Shown here in pieces: positions 1-5,374 of a stretch of DNA of 7,496 bases. The DNA is from an uncultured Oscillospiraceae bacterium. Lineage in GTDB: Bacteria; Bacillota_A; Clostridia; Oscillospirales; Oscillospiraceae. A program made the position numbers and the translations under genes. The notes under the pieces are model-generated. The model did no database searches and had not been told where the DNA came from. It saw nothing but the letters and a program-made list of their open reading frames with translations. The stretch's first letter is position 1; each line of letters opens with the position of its first letter. Location: NCBI GenBank assembly GCA_900770015.1, contig CAAGIU010000192.1, positions 1-7,496 on the forward strand, in the 5' to 3' direction.

Positions 1-51
1 ATGAACAGGAATGGTGGTAACGGAATTTGTACCATCCGAAAAAGCGGGAAC

Positions 52-206
52 AAAGGCTCCCTCTGGGAGGGAGCTGGCCGCGAAGCGGACTGAAGGAGAG
101 AGCGTTTGTTGACCGCCAGCGCTTCTTACGATGCCGCTTCGAAAAATCCGGGGCTCTCTCCTTCAGTCAGCCTTCGGCTGACAGCTCCCTCCCAGAGGGA
201 GCCTTT
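52..206. repeat. Dispersed palindromic repeat, copy A
   Basis: The ends form a perfect 25-base inverted repeat (52-76 against 182-206). A second matched block lies inside it (89-103 against 153-167, ACTGAAGGAGAGAGC and its complement). Each outer arm is itself a hairpin with an 8 bp stem and 3-base loop: 56-63 with 67-74, and 184-191 with 195-202. Further small hairpins lie at 78-88 and at 168-181 (core TCAGCCTTCGGCTGA). Bases 164-187 are identical to 6533-6556 in copy C, so this is a multi-copy family. No open frame with a ribosome binding site lies inside, so it resembles a non-autonomous MITE-like or REP-like element. It sits just upstream of the first small gene of the packaging block. 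Effects on transcription are possible but not shown. Confidence 0.85.
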
Positions 207-274
207 TGGGGGGCCGGCAGGAAAACAATACAACAAATTATGTCCAATTAGGTGGACGGAAAGAGGGATGGAAA

Positions 275-502
275 ATGGAAAGAAACTATGATCTGTGTTC
301 CGGCAGGGATCACCGGGGGAAGCTCTGGTACACCCGGCTGCCGGCGGGGATTGCCAAAACCGGGATGTTCGTGCGGCTGGTGGGGGGCATCTTCCTGCTG
401 GTGGAGCGGGTGGAAAACTGCGGCAGCACGGCGGGGAACATCCCGGTGTGCACGGCGGTGGAGCTGCTGGAGAGCGTATGGGGGAGCAAGGGCCGTGTTT
501 GA
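275..502 (+). CDS. Small phage protein of unknown function (75 aa)
   Basis: This 75 aa protein starts MERNYDLCSG and ends LLESVWGSKGRV. I do not recognise a family. The ATG at 275 is preceded by an AAGAGGG-like ribosome binding site at about 261-267. An in-frame ATG at 206 is unlikely because it would place the start at the edge of repeat copy A and has no good binding site. The middle (about residues 27-43) is hydrophobic but broken by Arg and Glu, so it is probably a buried strand or helix, not a membrane segment. Its stop overlaps the GTG of the next gene by 8 bases, which suggests translational coupling. Position ahead of the terminase genes suggests an accessory role in packaging or late regulation, but nothing in the sequence proves it. 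It is real by start signal and tight packing; function unknown. Confidence 0.6.
   Translation: MERNYDLCSGRDHRGKLWYTRLPAGIAKTGMFVRLVGGIFLLVERVENCGSTAGNIPVCTAVELLESVWGSKGRV
481..486 (+). promoter_or_regulatory. Ribosome binding site that decides the GTG start at 495
   Basis: GGGGAG lies 8 bases before GTG 495-497. The frame has no ATG downstream that would keep the conserved-looking N-terminus, and upstream ATGs in this frame (for example 252) would overlap the whole preceding gene. This site is therefore the main support for the GTG start. Confidence 0.5.
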
Positions 503-689
503 CGATGGTTGGATTCAGGACGCCCGAAGGGAGGCGGCCTGGGATGCTACCCTTGCCCGCAGGCCCCGGTGCGCTGACTGCGGCGAGCCCATCGCCGACG
601 AGCGGTGCCTTTGCCTGGGCGGGGGCGAGTACCTGTGCCCACAGTGCATCCGCTACCGGCTGGTGGAAACCGCGCTTTTGGAGGGATAA
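495..689 (+). CDS. Small four-cysteine zinc-ribbon-like phage protein (64 aa)
   Basis: The 64 aa product has two CxxC knuckles, C26-A-D-C29 and C48-P-Q-C51, 18 residues apart, as expected for a single Zn2+ ribbon. C38 and C40 lie between them. The N-terminal part (WIQDARREAAWDATLARRP) is a likely helix leading into the knuckle. Small proteins with this plan (CxxCG.PI.DE..... G.YLCPxC) are common near terminase genes of Firmicutes prophages and are usually annotated as hypothetical. The GTG start at 495 overlaps the previous gene by 8 bases and has GGGGAG 8 bases upstream. The stop is 4 bases before the next ATG. DNA, RNA or protein binding through the zinc site is inferred only. Start choice is the least certain part. 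Confidence 0.7.
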   Translation: MFDDGWIQDARREAAWDATLARRPRCADCGEPIADERCLCLGGGEYLCPQCIRYRLVETALLEG

Positions 690-693
690 AACC

Positions 694-1074
694 ATGGAGC
701 AGTGGCAGCGGGAATCGTCAGACCGGGTGGCGGCAGCGGCGGGGCGGCTGCTGGACCGGCTGGAGCAGGCGGTGGCGGAGCTGGACGCCGTGACCCAGAC
801 CTGCCGCCGGAAGATCAAGACCGAGGACGGGGAGCAGACCATTGAGTTCACGGAAAAGTACCCCCGGAAAAAGGGATTGGTGGACCGGGGCGGGCTGAAG
901 CAGCTCACCGGCGTCCTGAAGGATCTGCAGGAAATCCTGCTGCGCAGCCCGGAGCTGGATCTGCGGGAGCGGGAGGCGCGCATCCTCCGCCTGGAGCAGG
1001 AGCTGAACCGGGAAATGGACACCGACGCCGTCACCGTGATGCTGGAAGGGGAGGCGGACGACTATGCCGGGTAA
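694..1074 (+). CDS. Putative terminase small subunit-position protein (126 aa)
   Basis: The protein is mostly helical and highly charged. Residues 5-40 form an amphipathic helix, followed by an acidic/basic linker (IKTEDGEQTIEFTEKYPRKK), the conserved-looking segment GLVDRGGLKQLTGVLKDLQEI (61-81), a long charged helix ending near residue 107, and a short tail (DAVTVMLEGEADD). This architecture is frequent in Firmicutes prophages directly before the large terminase, where a DNA-recognition small subunit is expected. I see no clear helix-turn-helix, so the small-terminase role rests mainly on position. GGAGGG at 680-685 is 8 bases before ATG 694. The 3' end overlaps the large terminase start by 11 bases. 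Alternative: a packaging accessory protein with the true small subunit elsewhere. Confidence 0.65.
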   Translation: MEQWQRESSDRVAAAAGRLLDRLEQAVAELDAVTQTCRRKIKTEDGEQTIEFTEKYPRKKGLVDRGGLKQLTGVLKDLQEILLRSPELDLREREARILRLEQELNREMDTDAVTVMLEGEADDYAG

Positions 1075-2485
1075 AATCCTCACCATGCCCAGGCCCAACC
1101 CCAAGCAGCGGCAGGCCTTCCTGGAAAAGCACCGGTATGTGGGCTACGGCGGCGCCCGGGGCGGCGGGAAAAGCTGGTTTGTCAGGTGGAAGGCGGTGCT
1201 GCTGTGCCTGAAGCACCCGGGCATCAAGGTGCTCATCACGAGAAGAACCTACCGGGAGCTGTACAACAACCACATCGCCCCCCTGCAGGCGATGCTCTCC
1301 GGAGTGGCCGACTACAACAAGGGGGACAAGATCTTCTATTTCCCGGGGGGCAGCACCATCACCTTCGGCTACTGCGACGGCGACGACGACCTGGGGCAGT
1401 ACCAGGGGGCGGAGTACGACGTGTGGTTTGCCGACGAGGCGGGGCAGTTCCAGGAGAACTGGCTCATCCAGATCGACGCCTGCGTCCGGGGCACCAATGC
1501 TTTCCCCAAGCGCACCTATTACACCCTGAACCCCGGCGGCCCCAGCCACGGCTACTTCAAGCGGCTGTTCATCGACCGGCGGTTCCGCGAGGACGAGTAT
1601 CCCGAGGACTACGCCTTCATCCAGGCCCTGTGCACCGACAATCAGGCCCTGATGGCCTCCCAGCCGGAGTATCTGCGGGCGCTGGAAAAGCTGCCGCCCA
1701 AATTAAAGGAGGCGTGGCTTTACGGGCGGTGGGATGTGTACGAAGGGCAGTTTTTTGAGGACTTTTATGACCGCCCGGAGCACTATCTGGATCGCAGGTT
1801 CACCCACGTCATCGAGCCGTTTGAAATCCCCGGGGACTGGAAAATCTACCGCTCCTTCGACTGGGGCTACCACCGGCCCTTCAGCTGCGGCTGGTGGGCG
1901 GTGGACTACGACGGGGTGGCCTACCGGATCCTGGAGCTTTACGGCTGCACCGGCACCCCCAACGAGGGCGTCCGCTGGACCCCGGAGCAGGTGTTCGCCA
2001 AAATCCGCGCCATCGAAACCGAGCACCGGTGGCTTTCCGGGAAGCGGATCACCGGCATTGCCGACCCCGCCATCTGGGACGCCGAGACCGGCGAGAGCAT
2101 CGCCCAGACCGCGGCAAGGCATCAGGTGTACTTCCAGCCGGGAGATCACAAGCGGCTGCCCGGATGGATGCAGGTGCACTACCGGCTGAGCATGGACGAA
2201 AACGGGTGCCCCATGCTGTATGTGTTCAAAAACTGCAAGGCCTTCATCCGGACCATGCCGCTGTTGCAGTACGACGGCACCAACTGCGAGGATGTGGACA
2301 CCGACGGCGAGGATCATGTGGCGGACGAAACGCGCTATTTCTGCATGTCCCGGCCCATCCGTCCCCGGGTAAGGCCGGCGGGGGACGGCTACGACAATTC
2401 CCCCATGAAGCTCTTCCTGGACATCCCCAGGGAACAAATCACAGCGGCCGGGAAAAGGCCGGGATTGGAGATCATCAATGGATAA
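1064..2485 (+). CDS. Phage terminase large subunit (ATPase and nuclease)
   Basis: This is the packaging motor: it hydrolyses ATP to drive DNA into the prohead through the portal and cuts concatemeric DNA. At 473 aa it has normal family length. The N-terminal ATPase shows Walker A GGARGGGKS (29-37), a hydrophobic Walker B with the DE pair at D124-E125 (VWFADEA), and the coupling motif TLNPGG (154-159). The C-terminal RNase H-like nuclease shows FDWGY (D266), IADPA (D334) and DHVADETRY (D417 and D421), the expected acidic metal ligands. ATG 1064 has GGGGAGG at 1048-1054. A later ATG at 1085 (MPRPNPKQRQ) is the alternative start but has a weaker upstream site. It overlaps the small upstream gene by 11 bases and the portal by 8, consistent with one coupled operon. 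Confidence 0.97.
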   Translation: MPGKILTMPRPNPKQRQAFLEKHRYVGYGGARGGGKSWFVRWKAVLLCLKHPGIKVLITRRTYRELYNNHIAPLQAMLSGVADYNKGDKIFYFPGGSTITFGYCDGDDDLGQYQGAEYDVWFADEAGQFQENWLIQIDACVRGTNAFPKRTYYTLNPGGPSHGYFKRLFIDRRFREDEYPEDYAFIQALCTDNQALMASQPEYLRALEKLPPKLKEAWLYGRWDVYEGQFFEDFYDRPEHYLDRRFTHVIEPFEIPGDWKIYRSFDWGYHRPFSCGWWAVDYDGVAYRILELYGCTGTPNEGVRWTPEQVFAKIRAIETEHRWLSGKRITGIADPAIWDAETGESIAQTAARHQVYFQPGDHKRLPGWMQVHYRLSMDENGCPMLYVFKNCKAFIRTMPLLQYDGTNCEDVDTDGEDHVADETRYFCMSRPIRPRVRPAGDGYDNSPMKLFLDIPREQITAAGKRPGLEIING

Positions 2486-4217
2486 TATGAAACGCATCAG
2501 GAAACAGACGGTCATCGGCCCCAACGAGGTGCGCCGGGCCCAGGCTGTCCTCAACCGCTACAAGGAGGGCAAGGCCAACCTGGAGCGGCGGGTGGTGGAC
2601 AACGAGCAGTGGTACAAGCTGCGGCACTGGGAGTGCATGCGCGGCCACGGCAAGGGTCAGGTGGAGCCCACCTCCGGGTGGCTGTTCAACGCCATCGCCA
2701 ACAAGCACGCCGACGTCATGGACAATTTCCCCAGCCCCAATGTGCTGCCCAGGGAGGAGGGCGACCGGGCGGAGGCCAAACTGCTGAACTCCATCCTGCC
2801 GGTGGTGCTGGAGCAGGGGGATTTTGAGCAGGTCTACGACGAGGTCAACGACTACAAGCTGAAGGCCGGCACCGGCATCTACGGCGTGTTCTGGGACCCG
2901 GAGCGCTCCGGCGGGCTGGGGGATGTGGCCATCCGGAAGGTGGACATCATCAACCTGTTCTGGGAGAGCGGCATCACCGACATTCAGGAGAGCGCCAACG
3001 TCTTCCATGTCCAGCTGCAGAGCAACGAGGCGCTTCTGGCCATGTACCCCTGGCTGGACGGCAAAATCGGCGGTCCACCTGCCGAGGATGTGGGCAGCAA
3101 GTACCTCTACGACGACCGGGTGGACACCACCGACAAGACCGCCGTGGTGGACTGGTACTACAAAAAGGCCCAGAACGGCCGCGTGGTGCTGCACTACTGC
3201 AAATATGTGGGCGATACCGTGCTGTTTGCCACGGAGAACGAGCCGGAGTACGCCGAGCGCGGGTGGTATGACCATGGGCTGTACCCCTTCGTCTTCGATC
3301 CCCTGTTCCGCACCGCCGGGACCCCCTGCGGCTTCGGCTACATCGATGTGGCCAAGAGCGCCCAGGAGTACATCGACCGGGGCAATCAGGCCATCCTCAT
3401 GAACCTGCTGGTGAACGCCCGGCCAAGGCACTTCATCCGCAGCGACGGCAGCGTCAACGAGGAGGAATACGCCGACCTGAGCCGGGACTTCGTCCATGTG
3501 GAGGGCGGACTGGGACAGGACAGCATCCTGCCCATCCAGAGCACGGGGCTGAATGAAGTGTACCTGTCCGTTCTCAACAGCAAGGTGGACGAGCTGAAGG
3601 AGGTCACCGGCAACCGGGACATCTCCACCGGCGGCGTCGCCGCGGGCGTCACGGCGGCCTCCGCCATCGCCGCCATGCAGGAGGCCGGCAGCAAGCTCAG
3701 CCGGGACAGCAACAAGGCCGCCTACCGGGCCTTCCGCAAGGTGTGCCTGATGATCATCGAGCTGATCCGCCAGTTCTACACCCTGCCCCGGTGCTTCCGG
3801 ATTCTGGGGGAGCAGGGCACCGCCGAGTTCGTCTATTACAGCAATGCGGGTCTGCTGCCCCGGGAGCAGGGGACGGTGATGGGCGTGGAGCTGGGAAGGC
3901 GGGTGCCGCTGTTTGACATCTCCGTCACCGCCCAGAAGCAGAGCGCCTATTCCCGGATGAGCCAGAACGAGCTGGCGCTGCAGTTCTACTCCGCCGGGTT
4001 CTTTGACCCCGCCATGGCATCCCAGGCGCTGATCTGCCTGGACATGATGGATTTCGACCGGAAGGAGATGGTGATGCAGCAGATTGCCCGGAACGCCAGC
4101 CCGGGAACCGCCGCTCCCGGGGTTCACAGGGCGGCACAGATGCCCCGGGAAAAGCAGGAGCATTACGCGGTGAGAAAGGCAAGACAGCGGGTGGCAAATT
4201 CCACCGCGCCGGTATAA
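2478..4217 (+). CDS. Portal protein, P22-type
   Basis: The portal forms the dodecameric ring at one capsid vertex, docks the terminase and later the connector. The product is 579 aa. Features consistent with P22-like portals are the N-terminal helical region (RRAQAVLNRYKEGKANLERR, 19-38), the WLFNAIANKHADV segment (68-80), the long central domain of about residues 130-345, and the helical region with EVTGNRDISTGG (375-386) followed by TAASAIAAMQEAGSK (392-406). The C-terminus after about 540 is basic and probably disordered. The start at 2478 has GGAG at 2467-2470 and overlaps the terminase stop; M4 (2487) is a less favoured alternative. Family assignment is from overall pattern, not from alignment, but position after the large terminase and length agree. 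Confidence 0.92.
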   Translation: MDNMKRIRKQTVIGPNEVRRAQAVLNRYKEGKANLERRVVDNEQWYKLRHWECMRGHGKGQVEPTSGWLFNAIANKHADVMDNFPSPNVLPREEGDRAEAKLLNSILPVVLEQGDFEQVYDEVNDYKLKAGTGIYGVFWDPERSGGLGDVAIRKVDIINLFWESGITDIQESANVFHVQLQSNEALLAMYPWLDGKIGGPPAEDVGSKYLYDDRVDTTDKTAVVDWYYKKAQNGRVVLHYCKYVGDTVLFATENEPEYAERGWYDHGLYPFVFDPLFRTAGTPCGFGYIDVAKSAQEYIDRGNQAILMNLLVNARPRHFIRSDGSVNEEEYADLSRDFVHVEGGLGQDSILPIQSTGLNEVYLSVLNSKVDELKEVTGNRDISTGGVAAGVTAASAIAAMQEAGSKLSRDSNKAAYRAFRKVCLMIIELIRQFYTLPRCFRILGEQGTAEFVYYSNAGLLPREQGTVMGVELGRRVPLFDISVTAQKQSAYSRMSQNELALQFYSAGFFDPAMASQALICLDMMDFDRKEMVMQQIARNASPGTAAPGVHRAAQMPREKQEHYAVRKARQRVANSTAPV

Positions 4218-4233
4218 AGAAGGAGGAAATGGA

Positions 4234-4620
4234 ATGATTACAGCAGGTCTGTGGATTCATAAGAATGAAAAAAACCACAAAGAAGTGGGTTTGGTCCTGA
4301 ATGGTCATGCGGGGGCTGCCCCGGAGGGGCACGATCTGGTCTGCGCCGGAGTATCTGCCCTGGCAGGCGCTCTGGGCAGTGCAGTGGAGCGGATGGGGCG
4401 CAATGGCATGCTGGTGGAAATACCGCGGGTGGATCTGTTCAAGGGCGGTGCCTTCATTGCGGCAGAGCCCAAGGAGGAATGGATGGATGCGGTGATGATG
4501 GCATACTGGACGATTCAGAACGGTATTGTCGAACTGGCAGAGCAATACCCGGAGAATATCGAGCTGCTGCAGGTCTTGCATGTGGAGCAGGGGGAAGAAG
4601 GAGAGGAGGCATCGGCATGA
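4234..4620 (+). CDS. Prp-family cysteine protease, likely prohead maturation protease
   Basis: Prp is the cysteine protease that removes the N-terminal extension of ribosomal protein L27 in Firmicutes; in staphylococcal phage 80alpha host Prp also trims scaffold and capsid proteins. This 128 aa copy has the family signature NGHAGAAPEGHDLVCAGVSALA (residues 23-44), with presumed catalytic H25 and C37 spaced 12 apart, as in the host enzyme. The C-terminal half (WMDAVMMAYWTIQNGIVELAEQYPENIEL) matches the family's final helix and strand. It is slightly longer than typical host Prp (about 105-110 aa), with an acidic tail (118-125) encoded by the purine-rich stretch that also holds the next gene's ribosome binding site. 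AAGGAGG at 4220-4226 precedes ATG 4234. It lies between portal and scaffold, where a prohead protease is expected, and overlaps the scaffold start by ATGA. Third-position GC is visibly lower than in the portal gene. Confidence 0.93.
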   Translation: MITAGLWIHKNEKNHKEVGLVLNGHAGAAPEGHDLVCAGVSALAGALGSAVERMGRNGMLVEIPRVDLFKGGAFIAAEPKEEWMDAVMMAYWTIQNGIVELAEQYPENIELLQVLHVEQGEEGEEASA

Positions 4621-5150
4621 GGCTGCAGCTGTTTGCGGAGGATATTCCTGCCGAGGCTGCGGTTGTGGAGACTGCGGAAGCGGTGCAGGAAGCCCCGGAA
4701 GAGGCGGTGCAGGAGCCTGAGACTGCGGCGGAAGCCCCGGCGGTGGATGCCGGGCTGGTGCGGCGGCACTGGGCCCAGGTGGACAGGATCTATGGGCAGT
4801 GGATGCGTCAGGCGGAGCAGGTGAAGCAGCTGTTCCCGGAGTTCGATCTGGCCTCGGAGATGAAAAATCCCGGCTTTGCGAAGCTGATCCGGGCGGGGGT
4901 GGACATTCCCACGGCCTATCAGGTGCTCCACGGCAGCGAAATTCTGCCTGCGGCCATGGAGTATGCCGCCAGGACTGTGGAGCAGCGGATGGCGGGCTCC
5001 ATGCGCTCTGGGATGGGCCGTCCTGCGGAGAACGGCATCCACGGCGGCGGCGCCGTGATGGCCGGCGGCACCGTGGCGGCCATGACACGGCAGGATTATG
5101 CCAGGATTTGCCGCATGGTGGAGCGGGGCGAACGGGTCACGTTTGGGTAA
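4617..5150 (+). CDS. Putative scaffolding protein with N-terminal Prp cleavage motif (177 aa)
   Basis: The protein begins MRLQLFAEDI, an L27-like Prp site, followed by an acidic low-complexity region (12-44) containing two octads, EAVQEAPE (21-28) and EAVQEPET (29-36). Residues 47-128 are predicted helical, then comes a Gly/Met-rich linker (126-155) and a basic C-terminal helix MTRQDYARICRMVERGERVTFG (156-177). A basic helical C-terminus is typical of scaffolds, where it binds the coat protein during procapsid assembly. At 177 aa it is short for a scaffold. AGGAGG at 4604-4609 is 7 bases before ATG 4617, and the ATGA overlap with the protease couples the two genes. The role is inferred from position before the capsid gene, composition and the shared motif. 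Alternative: a capsid-associated minor protein. Confidence 0.78.
   Translation: MRLQLFAEDIPAEAAVVETAEAVQEAPEEAVQEPETAAEAPAVDAGLVRRHWAQVDRIYGQWMRQAEQVKQLFPEFDLASEMKNPGFAKLIRAGVDIPTAYQVLHGSEILPAAMEYAARTVEQRMAGSMRSGMGRPAENGIHGGGAVMAGGTVAAMTRQDYARICRMVERGERVTFG
4623..4640 (+). other. Predicted Prp cleavage site in scaffold (LQLF|AE)
   Basis: Codons for L3-Q4-L5-F6-A7-E8. Firmicutes L27 is cut after the second Phe of LNLQFF|A; here cleavage is predicted between F6 and A7. The same six residues occur in the capsid protein. The motif, its N-terminal position and the adjacent protease gene are seen; cleavage itself is inferred. Confidence 0.75.
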
Positions 5151-5185
5151 CGGGACTGCTAAGCCAATGGCTCCATCGCGGAGAG

Positions 5186-5317
5186 AATGAATGATAAATG
5201 ATGAAGAATGAATAATTAAGGTGTCCGCAAGCGGACTATTTAGAAAAAATTTCCGAAGGAAATACCACAATTATTCATTATTCATCAGCGAAGCGGCTTC
5301 ATTTTTCACTATTCATT
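5186..5317. repeat. AT-rich inverted-repeat element B in the scaffold-capsid gap
   Basis: This AT-rich block stands out from its GC-rich surroundings. AATGAATAATT at 5207-5217 is perfectly inverted at 5269-5279, and the match continues outwards imperfectly to AATGAAT (5186-5192) against ATTCATT (5311-5317). The right arm seems to carry about 14 extra bases (CAGCGAAGCGGCTT region, 5286-5299). The centre holds two small hairpins, GTCCGC/GCGGAC (5223-5236) and ATTTCC-GAA-GGAAAT (5249-5263). I recognise the type as a dispersed intergenic element of Faecalibacterium-like genomes from memory, not from a search. No credible gene lies in it. It is unrelated to copies A and C. It separates scaffold and capsid genes within an otherwise tight operon. 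Confidence 0.8.
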
Positions 5318-5374
5318 ATATTTATCAATCCCCCCGGGAGGGGCAAAAATATCAACAAAAAAGGAGAAAAAAGT

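Noticed and set aside
1..93. Short open stretch at the window start, and a stop at 18-20 in another frame (EQEWW*), possible 3' end of an upstream gene
   Set aside because: Too little sequence to tell which frame, if any, is coding; one of them runs into the repeat arm.
205..234. Promoter-like pair before the first gene (TTTGGG and TACAAC, 18-base spacer)
   Set aside because: Both boxes match the consensus poorly; AT-rich bases here are too few to support a call.
126..1034. 302-codon minus-strand open frame over the small upstream genes
   Set aside because: Product is Ser/Arg/Pro-rich low complexity and runs through repeat copy A and three well-signalled plus-strand genes.
1703..2554. 283-codon minus-strand open frame opposite the nuclease part of the terminase
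   Set aside because: Shadow of the terminase; no recognisable protein pattern.
2475..4163. 562-codon open frame on the minus strand opposite the portal gene
   Set aside because: It mirrors the portal codons of a GC-rich gene, its product is repetitive in His, Gly, Val and Leu with no family pattern, and the plus strand gene is clear. Shadow frame.
3925..5088. 387-codon minus-strand open frame across portal end, protease and scaffold
   Set aside because: Pro/Ser/Arg-rich translation with no motif; the plus-strand genes have ribosome binding sites and recognised families.
5317..5322. TATATT as a -10 box for a capsid promoter
   Set aside because: No acceptable -35 box at 16-18 bases upstream, and AT-rich repeat sequence gives such matches by chance.
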